Source: Paraburkholderia sp. D15 (GTDB lineage: Bacteria > Pseudomonadota > Gammaproteobacteria > Burkholderiales > Burkholderiaceae). From it: 64,000 nt of DNA. Where the stretch lies: positions 1 through 64,000 of the forward strand of contig NZ_CP110395.1 in NCBI RefSeq assembly GCF_029910215.1, written 5' to 3'. The translations under genes and the position numbers were made by a program. The notes under the pieces were generated by a model that was given only the letters and a program-made list of their open reading frames with translations, did no database searches and had not been told where the DNA came from. Positions within the stretch are counted from its first letter, which is position 1. Every line of letters begins with the position of its first letter. Positions 10,197-19,316 of the stretch are shown piece after piece.

Positions 10197-11966
10197 TCAC
10201 TCCTTGAGCCAAGCCTTCTTGATCGCCTCGAAGTTGAGCTGCTTCCATTCTTCCTTCCAGAGCTGGTAGTACGGGATGTCGGTCGACGAGGGCGGCGGGT
10301 CGCAACGCTGGACCTTGACTAACGACGGCATCACCACAGACTCACCGATCAGCAGTGCCTCTCCGGCGCTCAAGGTCGGTAGCTTGTCGCAAAGATTGCC
10401 AAGCGTGTCAGGCAGCAGGCGTGCGACGTAGCTCTGGTCACTCGGGTTGGTCAGCCGCATCGCAAGGAAGTTGCTGCACTGGGAGAAGATCGTCTCGGAG
10501 ATCTCCGACGGGCGCTGACTCGACAGGAGCAGCGTCACACCGTACTTGCGACCCTCCTTGGCTATGCGTTCGATCGAGAACTTGGACGCACGAAAGCGCG
10601 CCAGGTCGCTGTTGGGTACGTACTTGTGGGCCTCCTCGTACACGAGCAGGAGCGGCGTGTCGGTGTTGATCTTCTCCTTTGCCGCAGTCCGCATCACCTT
10701 GTAGTGGTACCCGTACTCGAACAAAATTCGCGAGATCAGCGACACGGTGATGCTGAGGACCTCGAAGGGGACGCCGCTCAAGTCGACGATCGTGACGTTC
10801 GACTGTTCGTCTCCGTAGCCGATCAGGCTCTTCAGGGTCCCCACCAGCGTGGCTGTGTCGGCGGACGGACCGAAGAGAAACTGCAGGCGGTCCTGCTCCA
10901 CCTTGGCCTCGAAGCGCGCGAAGAACTTGTCCAGCGACTTGTCTGCGTAGCTGCCCGGGGTGATGCTCTGGCCTTTGGTCGGATGGAAATCGAGTCGCTT
11001 GGCAAAGTACAGATCGAGCCGCTCGTTCGCGGAGAGCTGCAGGCCGTGGCTGTTGTCGGTCTTGCCTTCGGGCAGTAGCGTGTAGCTGCCATCCACCACC
11101 ATGTACCGCGCCTCGTTCTTCGAGTTCACGGTCTCGCTCTTGATGTTGTACAGCGCGTTCAGCACCTCATGGATGTTGAACTTCAGCGGGCTGTCGTAAA
11201 AGACGTTCTTCGCGCTGGTGTTGTGGCGCCTCTTATTCTCCGTCACCAGCTGACGGAACACGGCCGACTGGTCGTAGTTGTCGCGCTCGCCCGTATCCAG
11301 CAGCACCTCCTCAAGTTCCTCGCTATTGAGCAGCCAATAGGGCAAGGTCAACGTACTGGCGTCGAGGAAGTTCGCATCAGGGAAAGCCGTTCGGTACTCG
11401 GAATGGATGTCGAAGATGACGACGTGCGAGTTATTCAGCGAGTATTGGCCGTTCTTCGCGCTCACCGCCGTCTGGATGATCTTGGCTATCGTGTGGGATT
11501 TACCGGCACCGGTGGACCCCACTACGGCCAGGTGTTTGTTGAAAAACCGATCGCCGTCCACCGGCACGGTGATCTTGTCGTTGGACACCAGAGCGCTGAA
11601 AGCGAACTTCTTGGCCGGGTCGACCGAATCCTCGAAGATCTTCTTGATGTCGTCTTCAGTCGCCGGCGTCACGCCCGTTGGCGGAATGGTCAGCGTGTCG
11701 CCGCCGCGGATGAACTTGCCGTCGGCGATGATTCCCAGTGGGAGCGCCTCGATGATGTGGCGGCGCTCTGCCTTGTCGTTCACTTCAATGCAGAAGTTCT
11801 CGATGATAGCGATAAGCGCGCAGTCCTCGCTGTCGGTGACGCGCAAGTACGAGCCCACCTTGAGGCTCTTGTCGTTGGCGAACGCCGAGATGTTGCCAAC
11901 CGAGATCTTCACCTTGTCTGGGAAGACCGCGATCACTTCGGCCTTGATGTCTTGAGAATCGCTCAT
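10197..11966 (-). CDS. HerA-type ATP-binding protein (DUF87 family)
   Basis: The 589-residue product resembles HerA/FtsK-superfamily motor ATPases that form hexameric rings with nuclease or effector partners, many of them antiphage. An N-terminal barrel-like HAS domain (about 1-100) precedes Walker A GSTGAGKS at 150-157; Walker B LLLVYEEAHK lies at about 438-447 and an arginine-finger-like region, SSQRPSEIS, follows. The ATG overlaps the stop of the upstream gene by four bases (ATGA), so the two were co-translated. The partner is truncated by an insertion sequence, and this gene has probably lost its native promoter and complex. The exact defence type cannot be named from this protein alone. 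Confidence 0.85.
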   Translation of the reverse strand: MSDSQDIKAEVIAVFPDKVKISVGNISAFANDKSLKVGSYLRVTDSEDCALIAIIENFCIEVNDKAERRHIIEALPLGIIADGKFIRGGDTLTIPPTGVTPATEDDIKKIFEDSVDPAKKFAFSALVSNDKITVPVDGDRFFNKHLAVVGSTGAGKSHTIAKIIQTAVSAKNGQYSLNNSHVVIFDIHSEYRTAFPDANFLDASTLTLPYWLLNSEELEEVLLDTGERDNYDQSAVFRQLVTENKRRHNTSAKNVFYDSPLKFNIHEVLNALYNIKSETVNSKNEARYMVVDGSYTLLPEGKTDNSHGLQLSANERLDLYFAKRLDFHPTKGQSITPGSYADKSLDKFFARFEAKVEQDRLQFLFGPSADTATLVGTLKSLIGYGDEQSNVTIVDLSGVPFEVLSITVSLISRILFEYGYHYKVMRTAAKEKINTDTPLLLVYEEAHKYVPNSDLARFRASKFSIERIAKEGRKYGVTLLLSSQRPSEISETIFSQCSNFLAMRLTNPSDQSYVARLLPDTLGNLCDKLPTLSAGEALLIGESVVMPSLVKVQRCDPPPSSTDIPYYQLWKEEWKQLNFEAIKKAWLKE

Positions 11967-12989
11967 GCCTGCATGATCTCCTGAAGTAGATAGGCACTGT
12001 CACTCTTGATCGAATGAAGCCCCCTGGCCTTTGGCACGAGGGTACTGTCGAGTGGCGTGGCCTTGTAGAAGTCGTAGACCTCGACGACCAATCCGGTGCA
12101 AGCAGCGATGGTCGGCGCCAGCTGCTGTTCACCGGGGACGAACTTGATCGTCCAAAGGTTGTCCTTGGTGGGGGCCGCCGTCAGCATGGCGGGCGAGAAC
12201 TCGGCGCCTTGGAATGGATAGCCATCATTGAAGACCACGCCCTGCGTCCATAGGCTGGCCTTGAGCTCGATCAACTGCTCGGTCGTCACGCCCCGCAGCA
12301 GCACGTAGGGGCAGAACCGGTCGGTCGCAGGCGTTCGCTGGAGCTCCTTGTGCGAGAAGAACTGGCCGATTCGAACGAGCATGCGGGTGGCCTTGTCCAC
12401 GTCGTAATCATCGGCCATGTCCATCACGAAGAACCTGGCGGCCTTGGGTAACTTTGTCTTGCCGAAGTAGAAGTACCTGCGACGGACCATTCGCGCGAAA
12501 TACTCGCGTCCCAGGTGCTCCCGCAGCCAAGCGCTGAAGACCACCTCCTTGCGGTTGATGGCCCTCAAGAACTGATCCTTGGTGATCTTTCGCTTGGCCT
12601 CGTCCGCCTCGATGGCCAGCCCCTGAACGACGTTTATCGCTACCGGGTAGAAGAAGCTCAGCGCGTCGCCGGTCGAGCAATCGGGGATCTCCGACTCTAG
12701 GAGCTTGAGCACGTTAGCTTGCTGATTGTCGTAGGACAGAGCGTTCACATCAATGTCCAGCAACGCACGAAAGGCGGCAAGCTGGACATCGGTGATTGTC
12801 AGTTCCTCGTGCACCTTGTGGACCTGCTTGTCCTTCGTGTAGGTTAGGAAGTGCTCTTTCAGGAACTCGTCCGTCAGCGGGAGCGTGAGCTTGTGCTGAC
12901 CGCCGCGGTAGTGGCCGTACAGCCGGTACCTGAACACCTGGTCGGTAGGGCAGCCCGCGGCATGGAAATGCCGCAGCATGTGGATTACC
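11963..12989 (-). pseudogene. HerA partner gene, 5' end lost to IS21
   Basis: About 341 codons of a native reading frame end in four-base overlap with the HerA-type gene. The frame enters the IS element at 12989/12990, so anything upstream in this frame is transposon sequence and not protein-coding. The surviving part begins VIHMLRHFHAAGCPTDQ, then has an RYRLYGHYRGG segment and a mainly helical C-terminal part. In HerA two-gene systems the upstream partner is usually an effector such as a SIR2 or DUF4297/Cap4-like nuclease; the HFHAAGC...YRLYGHY stretch could be the end of a Cap4-like nuclease domain, but I am not certain. The catalytic N-terminus would be missing, so the system is probably dead. 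Confidence 0.7.
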
Positions 12990-13019
12990 TGTTGATACGC
13001 GCATAAAACTGACCCACTT
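12990..13019 (+). repeat. IS21 left terminal inverted repeat
   Basis: Begins TGTTGAT and carries AAAACTGACCCACTT at its inner side. It matches the reverse complement of 15458-15487 at 24 of 30 positions. The TG at the tip is typical of IS21-family ends. Confidence 0.85.
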
Positions 13020-13091
13020 CCGCTAGAAATTTGCATCGAAAATTGACCCACATGTTCAACTGCCTGCTTGGACGCCAAGCAGGAGAACGGA

Positions 13092-14618
13092 GTGATAACC
13101 GTGAGCATGTTGGCCAAAATTCGGCGGATGCATTTCCGCGATGGCGTCCCGCTCCGGGACATTGCAAGACAGACAGGGCTTTCGAGAAACACTATTCGAC
13201 GATGGTTGCGCGAACCGTCGGAAAGCGAGCCGAAATTCGCTAAGCGCATCAGCAACAGCGTCGTCGACCCGTGGTCAGAGCAACTGCGACTATGGCTGGT
13301 CGCCGATACGAGGCGTACAAGACGGGAACGGCGCTCGGCAACGCAGATGTATGAGGATTTACGGGCGGCTGGCTACGACGGGAGCTACGACCGCGTGTCT
13401 GCCTTTGTGCGCAACTGGAAGAAGGAGCGCGATTCCGGAGCGCAGCGTGGCGCCTTTGTGCCGCTCGCCTTTGAGTATGGTGAAGCATTCCAGTTCGACT
13501 GGAGTTGCGAGTATGTCTTCATCGGTGGACTCAGACGACGCGTAGAGGTCGCACACATGAAGCTCGCCGCGAGTCGTGCCTTCTGGCTTGTGGCCTATCC
13601 GACCCAAAGCCATGAGATGCTGTTCGACGCCCACGCACGAGCATTCGTCGCGTTAGGCGGCATTCCCCGGCGCGGCATCTACGACAATATGAAGACTGCC
13701 GTCGACAAGGTTGGCCCGGGTAAGGAGCGAGCTATCAATGCGCGCTTCCACGCGATGTGCGGCCACTACCTGTTCGAGCCTGAGTTCTGCAACCGGGCCG
13801 CTGGCTGGGAGAAAGGCATCGTTGAAAAGAATGTCCAGGACCGCCGCCGGCAGATTTGGCACGATGCAATCGGTATCCGGTGGGAATCGCTTGAGGTCCT
13901 GAACATATGGCTGGCAGAACGCTGCCAACAGGCCTGGAAGCAACTGAGACATCCGCAATGGCCTGAGCTCAGTGTGGAAGACGCCCTCGCGGATGAACGC
14001 CCTCGGCTGATGCAGGTTCCAAAGCCGTTTGATGGCTACATTGAGAAACCCGTGCGCGTCTCGCCGACGAGTCTGGTACATCTCGACCGGAACCGTTATA
14101 GCGTGCCGACGGAGTTTGCACATCATATTGTTAGCCTGCGTAGCTATCCGACCTACATCAGCCTGGTGGCTGACGGCATCGAAATTGCCCGCCACCCCCG
14201 CAGCTTCGACCGCTACCAAACCTTTTATGACTGGCGGCACTACATCGCTTTGGTGGAACGAAAGCCCGGCTCTTTGAGAAACGGCGCGCCGTTCCTGACG
14301 ATGCCAGAACCGATGCTTCGCCTGCAGAGACACCTACTAAGGCAGACCGGTGGCGACCGCGTAATGGTCCAGGTCCTGGCGGCCACCCCCGTTCATGGCC
14401 TGGAGGCCGTGCTGGTTGCCGTCGAGCTTGCGCTCGAGTCCGGACGTCCCAGCGGAGACCATGTCCTGAACATCCTTGCCCGACTGAAAAGCCAGTCGGC
14501 TCAATCGGGCGACGGGGTGAGGACAGCAATAACGCTCAAGGTCGAACCGCTTGCAGACGTCTACCGTTATGAACGACTGCGCGTAATGCGCGACGAGGAG
14601 GATGGTCGTGTCGAATGA
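13092..14618 (+). CDS. istA: IS21 transposase IstA
   Basis: IstA is the DDE transposase of IS21 elements. The ~508-residue protein has an N-terminal helix-turn-helix ([17 protein letters not shown]), an rve-type integrase core with the FDWS motif (Asp near residue 138) and [10 protein letters not shown] region, and a C-terminal Mu-transposase-like domain with [13 protein letters not shown] at 13092 is chosen as start because AGGAG lies eight bases upstream; the frame stays open to TTG 13068, and ATG 13107 is also possible. It overlaps istB by 17 bases. Confidence 0.93.
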   Translation: MITVSMLAKIRRMHFRDGVPLRDIARQTGLSRNTIRRWLREPSESEPKFAKRISNSVVDPWSEQLRLWLVADTRRTRRERRSATQMYEDLRAAGYDGSYDRVSAFVRNWKKERDSGAQRGAFVPLAFEYGEAFQFDWSCEYVFIGGLRRRVEVAHMKLAASRAFWLVAYPTQSHEMLFDAHARAFVALGGIPRRGIYDNMKTAVDKVGPGKERAINARFHAMCGHYLFEPEFCNRAAGWEKGIVEKNVQDRRRQIWHDAIGIRWESLEVLNIWLAERCQQAWKQLRHPQWPELSVEDALADERPRLMQVPKPFDGYIEKPVRVSPTSLVHLDRNRYSVPTEFAHHIVSLRSYPTYISLVADGIEIARHPRSFDRYQTFYDWRHYIALVERKPGSLRNGAPFLTMPEPMLRLQRHLLRQTGGDRVMVQVLAATPVHGLEAVLVAVELALESGRPSGDHVLNILARLKSQSAQSGDGVRTAITLKVEPLADVYRYERLRVMRDEEDGRVE

Positions 14619-15417
14619 AACTGCCGCACTTCTCAAGGCGCTAAAGCTTCACGGAATGGCGCAGGCGTGGCCCGAACTGGTAGCACAGGCACGACACAGT
14701 GACTTTGAACCGGAGAAATTCATGCAGATGCTGCTGAAAGCAGAAACGGCTGAACGGCAGGTTCGGTCAATCAACTACCAGATGGCCGCCGCACGCTTCC
14801 CCGCGCACCGTGACCTTGCCGGCTTCGACTTCGAGCAGGCTAGCGTCGATGAAACTCTTGTGCGAGAGCTCCACACTGTCCGCTTCTGCGAGTCCGCGCA
14901 GAACGTAGTGTTCATCGGTGGACCTGGCACAGGAAAGACGCACCTGGCGACGTCCATCGGTATCGACGCGATACAGAATCATGCAAAGCGGGTCCGGTTC
15001 TTCACTACGGTTGAACTCGTCAACCAGCTTGAAGCCGAGAAGGCAGCCGGCAAACCAGGGCAACTGGCAAATCGTCTCATGTATGTCGACGCCATTGTTC
15101 TGGACGAGTTGGGCTATCTCCCGTTCACTCAAACGGGCGGTGCACTGCTGTTCCATCTGCTCTCGAAACTTTACGAGCGTACGAGCGTTCTCGTTACAAC
15201 CAATCTGAGCTTCACTGAATGGTCGAACGTCTTCGGCGACGCGAAGATGACAACTGCGCTGCTTGACCGGCTCACCCACCACTGCCATATAGTGGAAACA
15301 GGCAACGATTCCTGGCGCTTCAAAAACAGTACGGCGGGGCAGCCCGCTTCGCGGGCTGCAACCCGTAAAAGCTCACCCAAACGACAAAAAGAGGAGGAAA
15401 TCGACGCACCAGATTGA
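14602..15417 (+). CDS. istB: IS21 helper ATPase IstB
   Basis: IstB is the AAA+ ATPase that assembles on target DNA and stimulates IstA. The 271-residue product has Walker [10 protein letters not shown] near residue 105, Walker [12 protein letters not shown], and sensor I TTNLSF. The C-terminal tail is basic ([13 protein letters not shown]). An ATG preceded by GAGGAGG gives a strong start inside the end of istA, consistent with translational coupling. Confidence 0.95.
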   Translation: MVVSNETAALLKALKLHGMAQAWPELVAQARHSDFEPEKFMQMLLKAETAERQVRSINYQMAAARFPAHRDLAGFDFEQASVDETLVRELHTVRFCESAQNVVFIGGPGTGKTHLATSIGIDAIQNHAKRVRFFTTVELVNQLEAEKAAGKPGQLANRLMYVDAIVLDELGYLPFTQTGGALLFHLLSKLYERTSVLVTTNLSFTEWSNVFGDAKMTTALLDRLTHHCHIVETGNDSWRFKNSTAGQPASRAATRKSSPKRQKEEEIDAPD

Positions 15418-15457
15418 TGTTTATCAGCATCAGGGGTGGGTCAATTTTAGATGCAAA

Positions 15458-15487
15458 AAGTGGGTCAGTTTCCAGTGCAAATCAACA
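15458..15487 (-). repeat. IS21 right terminal inverted repeat
   Basis: Read on the minus strand this end begins TGTTGATTTGCACTG and continues into GAAACTGACCCACTT. It is the partner of the left end at 12990-13019 and marks the outer boundary of the element. Confidence 0.85.
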
Positions 15488-15559
15488 GCCATGCTCTTTC
15501 CCAAGATCGTAGGCGTAGACGCGGCCGTTGTTTTCCTTGATTGAATCCAATAAATCCAT
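15488..15559 (-). pseudogene. 5' fragment of a gene cut by IS21
   Basis: On the minus strand an ATG at 15559, preceded by GGTGA, opens a frame whose first 24 codons read MDLLDSIKENNGRVYAYDLG followed by KEHG. The frame runs straight into the IS21 right end, where the next codons are Cys and stop. The segment has good coding character and a ribosome site, so it looks like the true start of a gene whose remainder has been removed. It lies in the same direction as the HerA pair but cannot be shown to be the missing start of that partner. Bases 15560-15987 between it and the next gene are relatively AT-rich and hold nothing else I can name. Confidence 0.5.
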
Positions 15560-15987
15560 ATTTCACCAGTTTTGTTAATTTTTAAAACTACCGGAAATCT
15601 AAATCCACGTTTCAACGGGAAAAGTCTAGCGGGCGTTTCTTTATCCAAAAAATACGACGCCTTGATTTGAATCAAGCGCGTGCGGCGTTCATCCCGATTG
15701 CGGAAATGCCTGCAACCATGCAGCGCGTTTTATGCAGGAAAAAAGGCTAACGCCACCACGTCGCCGGTCATTTCGTCCACTGGAACCCATCTCCACTTTG
15801 TGTAGACGCATTTACACCGTGACGCCAAAGGACTTGAATTAAGATGCGCACGACATTGCGGCGAGTCGAATACCAGCAGAAGCAATAAATACACGCATCG
15901 CCCATCCCGCTTATTGAAAGAGGTCGATTCCGGGCATCGACGGATATCGGCACATAACCCGTTGGCAATTAAAAAATAAGGACTTTC

Positions 15988-17481
15988 ATGAAACCCCTAG
16001 CGATGGTTGTCCTGGCTGCATGCCTCACCTTGACGGCGTGCGGCGGTGACGACGTATCTGACGGCAGTGGCACCTCGTCGTCCTCGGGAAACGGCGGTCC
16101 CGGCTCGTCGGGCAATCCGTCGTCCCCCGGAAACGGCGGCACCGCCCAGGCGCAGGCCGGTTGGTCCACCGCCGCGGCGATGGACGGTAAAGCAGCCGAG
16201 TTCGAACCCAGCACAACGATCGACGCCAAGGGCAATTCGCTCGTCACGTGGATGTCGAACGGCCCCAGCGGCACCACCGGCAACGAGATGTGGGGCTCGC
16301 GCTACGTCGCCGGCTCGGGCTGGTCCACGCCGACACGCCTCGACACCAGCGATGGTAGCGACGCCATGACGGGCACCGGCACCGGCGCGCCGCAACTCGT
16401 CGGCAATGCCAGCGGCCAGGCGGTCGCGTTCTGGACTCAATGGATGCCCGCTGCCAGCAAGTATGCGTTGTGGGCGCGCCCCTATAGCCCGAGCGCCGGC
16501 TGGGGAACGGCAACCGAGATCGCGCCGAACATCACCAGCTTGACGTACACCGCGGGCATCGACGCTCAGGGCAACGCGCTCGTCGCGTGGCCGCAATCGA
16601 TCAGCCTGCTCGACTCGCGCATCGCATGGACACGCTACACGCCGGATGGCACGTGGTCGACGACCGCGCTGATCCAGATGCCGGCGCAGACCGGCCCCGG
16701 CGCCGTCACCGGCGACACGACCAACGTGCGCCCGATGATTTCAGTGCTGCCGTCCGGCAGCGCGGTCCTCGCGTGGGGGCAGACGAACAGCACGCAGTCG
16801 GCGATCTGGACCGCCACGTTCGATCAGACCGACGGCTGGACCAACATCAATCAGGCCGTCTCGAACACGAGTCTGTTCACCTCGATCGACACGCCGACAG
16901 CTGGCATGGACGCGAAGGGGAACATCACGCTGGTGTGGGGGCAACTCGATGCAACCGGCGGCAAGCTCTACACCACCACGATGTCGCAGCGCTACGTCGC
17001 GGGCACCGGCTGGCAGGCGGCGCAGGCTGTGGCGCCGGAGATCACCGAAGCGGGTGGTTTCATCGCCACGCCGATACTCAGCGTGGGTGCGAACGGCGTG
17101 GCCGCCGTCATGTGGGCGCAAGGCGGCGTCGCGCTGCAGGCGAGCGTTTCCGACGCCAACGGCAACTGGGGACCGCTGCATCAATTGACCGCGAGCATCG
17201 ACCCGACGACGGTGCAGTATCCGCCGATCGTCGTCGATCCGGCCGGCAACGTGACGGCGGCGTGGCAGGACGCGGGGACGCCGGGCTCGTCGGATGTCAT
17301 CGCGGCCAGCTACCGGAACGGCGCGTGGACCACATCGACCCTGTTCGGCCAGGACCCGCAGGACGCGTCGTGGCCCGCACTGGCCGTCAACGCATCCGGC
17401 GCGATGTCGCTGGTGTGGCAGTTGTACATCAACAGTGTCGGCCCCGAATTGCAGGCCAGCTTCTATACGCCGGGCACGTGA
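15988..17481 (+). CDS. Secreted lipoprotein with repeated beta-type modules
   Basis: The 497-residue product has a lipoprotein signal peptide ending in LTLTAC (Cys18), a Gly/Ser-rich linker to about residue 55, and then repeated units of roughly 50-60 residues. Each unit resembles a propeller blade: a D/N-x-x-G-N-x-x-V-x-W strand pair (AKGNSLVTW, AQGNALVAW, AKGNITLVW, PAGNVTAAW, ASGAMSLVW) followed by a GW-containing segment. A beta-propeller at the cell surface or in the periplasm is the simplest reading. The function is unknown. ATG 15988 is supported by AAGGA upstream. It faces a second small lipoprotein in the same direction. Confidence 0.85.
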   Translation: MKPLAMVVLAACLTLTACGGDDVSDGSGTSSSSGNGGPGSSGNPSSPGNGGTAQAQAGWSTAAAMDGKAAEFEPSTTIDAKGNSLVTWMSNGPSGTTGNEMWGSRYVAGSGWSTPTRLDTSDGSDAMTGTGTGAPQLVGNASGQAVAFWTQWMPAASKYALWARPYSPSAGWGTATEIAPNITSLTYTAGIDAQGNALVAWPQSISLLDSRIAWTRYTPDGTWSTTALIQMPAQTGPGAVTGDTTNVRPMISVLPSGSAVLAWGQTNSTQSAIWTATFDQTDGWTNINQAVSNTSLFTSIDTPTAGMDAKGNITLVWGQLDATGGKLYTTTMSQRYVAGTGWQAAQAVAPEITEAGGFIATPILSVGANGVAAVMWAQGGVALQASVSDANGNWGPLHQLTASIDPTTVQYPPIVVDPAGNVTAAWQDAGTPGSSDVIAASYRNGAWTTSTLFGQDPQDASWPALAVNASGAMSLVWQLYINSVGPELQASFYTPGT

Positions 17482-17511
17482 TCGCGTCGTAGACATCGCG
17501 CAGAAAACCGT

Positions 17512-17534
17512 CGTCGTCGCCCTCGGCGACGACG
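17512..17534 (+). terminator. Strong hairpin after lipoprotein gene
   Basis: A perfect 10-bp stem, CGTCGTCGCC with GGCGACGACG, closes a three-base loop 30 bp past the stop at 17481. No T-run follows, so it is either a weak terminator or an RNA-stabilising structure between the two lipoprotein genes. Confidence 0.4.
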
Positions 17535-17614
17535 CGGGCGCGCGGCGCGGTCGCCACGACGGCGGCATCCGCGTCGTCGCGCGGAAAGATTCAACCCATC
17601 GAAAAGGCATCGCC

Positions 17615-17941
17615 ATGCAAATCAAGCTTGATTCGACGCTGCGAACGATCATCGGCGTTGGCATCGTCAGCGCCGTGCTGTCGGCGTGCGGAACGACGAA
17701 AATGAACATGATCGACGTACAGCGTTCCACCGCGAAGACCATCGGCCTTGCGTCCTCCGACGAGCTCACCATCGATAACGTGCAGTACGGCCAGAAGAAT
17801 GGACTGGGCGGCCAGCAGGTGAGTTACGACGCCACCACCGGCAAGGGCCGGCGTTTCACCTGTACCGTGTTCATGATTCCCGGATTAACGCCGATCGACA
17901 GACCGACGTACAACAACTGGGAATGTCACCCGCATAGTTAA
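17615..17941 (+). CDS. Small lipoprotein of unknown function
   Basis: The 108-residue product has a signal peptide with the lipobox VLSAC (Cys25), and the mature part is Thr/Gly-rich with two further cysteines (FTCTVF and WECHPH) that could form a disulphide. The frame is open upstream to 17294, but the ATG at 17615 starts directly at the signal sequence and is preferred. I do not recognise the family. It lies 133 bp after the larger lipoprotein gene and may be transcribed with it. Confidence 0.75.
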   Translation: MQIKLDSTLRTIIGVGIVSAVLSACGTTKMNMIDVQRSTAKTIGLASSDELTIDNVQYGQKNGLGGQQVSYDATTGKGRRFTCTVFMIPGLTPIDRPTYNNWECHPHS

Positions 17942-18132
17942 GGGCTTGAATGACGACCACGATATGCGTCCCACGCTCAGCGATTTTCGAATCGCCGGAT
18001 GAGGCAATCCTGCGATAGGATTGGCAGCGATTGAATTCGTTTGACGCGTCGGCAGTATCGGCAGTATCGAAAGCCAGGCGCACGAAAAAGGACTGGTCGT
18101 CACTGAAAATCGGTTTGATCGTACTCGTTGCC

Positions 18133-19191
18133 ATGAATCAACTGGATGCCGTTCCCGTTTTCAAATTCTCCACGGTCGATTATCCCGAGCGGGACCGTTT
18201 TCACCTGTGGGTCAAAGACAACCTCTGCGACTGCAGATTCGAGGACGACGGTTACGGTCCGTTCAATGCGGAAGCGACCGGCGCCGCGCTCGGCCCGCTG
18301 ATTCTCTCCGGGCGTCGCTGGCCAGACCGGGCGAAGCCGTTGACTTACTCGGTGTATCGCAACGCCCGGCGCATCCGGATGGACGGCCAGGATTCGTTCC
18401 GCTTCACGTTGTTGCTGGGCGGGCGGTTCTTTTGCCGGTCGATGAGTCCGGAGTCGATCAAGACGCCCGGCCATCTATTCTTTTACGACGTCGCGCAACT
18501 CAACGATTGCACGGTGGAAGCAGGCGACGTGATCAGTATCGTCGTGCCTCGCTATCTTCTGCCGAGCCACGCCGCGTTGTTGCACGGTCACACGTTGACG
18601 AGCGGTGTCGGCCGTCTTCTCGGCGACCACCTGCTGTCGCTGTTCCGCAACCTCTCCATGCTGCGTCAGCAGGACGTCCCCAACATCGTTCAATCGACGC
18701 TGCTACTCATGGCCGCCGCCGTTTCCCCAACCGCCGACGCCGTGCGCGAGGCGAGCGGTCCGATACACACGGCATTGCTGGAGCGGGTTCGTCATTACAT
18801 CGACACGCATTTGCTGGAGCGCGATCTCACACCCGAGCGGATCTGCCGCGATATCGGCTTGTCGCGCGCCAAGCTGTACCAACTGTTCGAGGACGACGGT
18901 GGGGTGATGCGGCAAATCCGGCGCAGAAGACTTCGGCATGCGTATCACGTGCTGGGCGACCCGCAGCAACAGCATGTCCGTATCGCGGAGATTGCCTGGG
19001 CGCATGGCTTTCCGGATGAAAAGTACTTTTATCGGCTTTTCAAAGCGGAATTTGGCCACACGCCGAAGGAGACGGTCGAGCAGCGGTCGGGGCCGGTGTT
19101 GCTGCCGTATGGCAAGGTGGGGCAAGAGCAACGCATCGGTGCGGGAGGGTTGCCGGGGTGGACGTTGCCGTTTGGGGTGTTGAATAACTGA
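18133..19191 (+). CDS. AraC-family transcriptional regulator
   Basis: The ~352-residue protein has an N-terminal sensing domain of the AraC-binding-like 2 type (about 1-200: DRFHLWVKDNL, SPESIKTPGHLFFYD) and a C-terminal double helix-turn-helix (LTPERICRDIGLSRAKLYQLF; IAEIAWAHGFPDEKYFYRLF followed by KAEFG). ATG 18133 is preferred over an upstream TTG at 18031, because the added residues have no family similarity. No direct target is evident; the neighbours are small secreted proteins on both sides. Confidence 0.88.
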   Translation: MNQLDAVPVFKFSTVDYPERDRFHLWVKDNLCDCRFEDDGYGPFNAEATGAALGPLILSGRRWPDRAKPLTYSVYRNARRIRMDGQDSFRFTLLLGGRFFCRSMSPESIKTPGHLFFYDVAQLNDCTVEAGDVISIVVPRYLLPSHAALLHGHTLTSGVGRLLGDHLLSLFRNLSMLRQQDVPNIVQSTLLLMAAAVSPTADAVREASGPIHTALLERVRHYIDTHLLERDLTPERICRDIGLSRAKLYQLFEDDGGVMRQIRRRRLRHAYHVLGDPQQQHVRIAEIAWAHGFPDEKYFYRLFKAEFGHTPKETVEQRSGPVLLPYGKVGQEQRIGAGGLPGWTLPFGVLNN

Positions 19192-19244
19192 CGGGCTAAC
19201 GGATGGGCTACCTGACTCGCTAGCTGCTAAGTAGGCGCTTTATC

Positions 19245-19279
19245 GCCGGCCGGCGAGTCTCGCTGACTGACCGGCCGGC
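19245..19279. terminator. Inverted repeat between convergent genes
   Basis: GCCGGCCGG (19245-19253) and CCGGCCGGC (19271-19279) form a 9-bp GC stem with a 17-base loop between the convergent AraC and LprI-like genes. There is no T-run on either strand, so a role as bidirectional terminator is only likely by position. Confidence 0.35.
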
Positions 19280-19316
19280 CTGGCATACACCGCTACTCAA
19301 CCGATTCAACCCCGTC

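Larger units (their letters stand above)
12990..15487 (+). mobile_element. Complete IS21-family insertion sequence
   Basis: The 2498-bp element is bounded by inverted ends that begin TGTTGAT and contain AAACTGACCCACTT; 24 of the outer 30 bases match between the two ends. A second, internal AAAATTGACCCAC-type copy sits near each end, as expected for the multiple transposase sites of IS21 elements. It carries istA and istB in overlapping order. Both genes are full-length, so the element looks active. The flanking bases (attacc on the left, gccatg on the right) show no target duplication of the usual 4-8 bp. Genes on both sides are truncated, which suggests an adjacent deletion or recombination between two copies. 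Confidence 0.92.

Noticed and set aside
9854..10207. 117-codon frame on the plus strand after lanM
   Set aside because: Its composition (many Cys, Arg, Pro), the lack of a ribosome site and the absence of a recognisable family argue against a real gene.
13000..13255. 5' extension of the HerA-partner frame to 13255
   Set aside because: Bases from 12990 onward belong to the IS21 element; the extended frame is a chimera across the insertion boundary.
15430..15675. 81-codon minus-strand frame across the IS21 right end
   Set aside because: It starts at TTG without a ribosome site and ends inside the IS. A different frame from ATG 15559 has a ribosome site and better coding character.
19245..19279. 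Inverted repeat as a definite intrinsic terminator
   Set aside because: The stem is good but the loop is long and no T-run follows, so it is kept only as a low-confidence feature.
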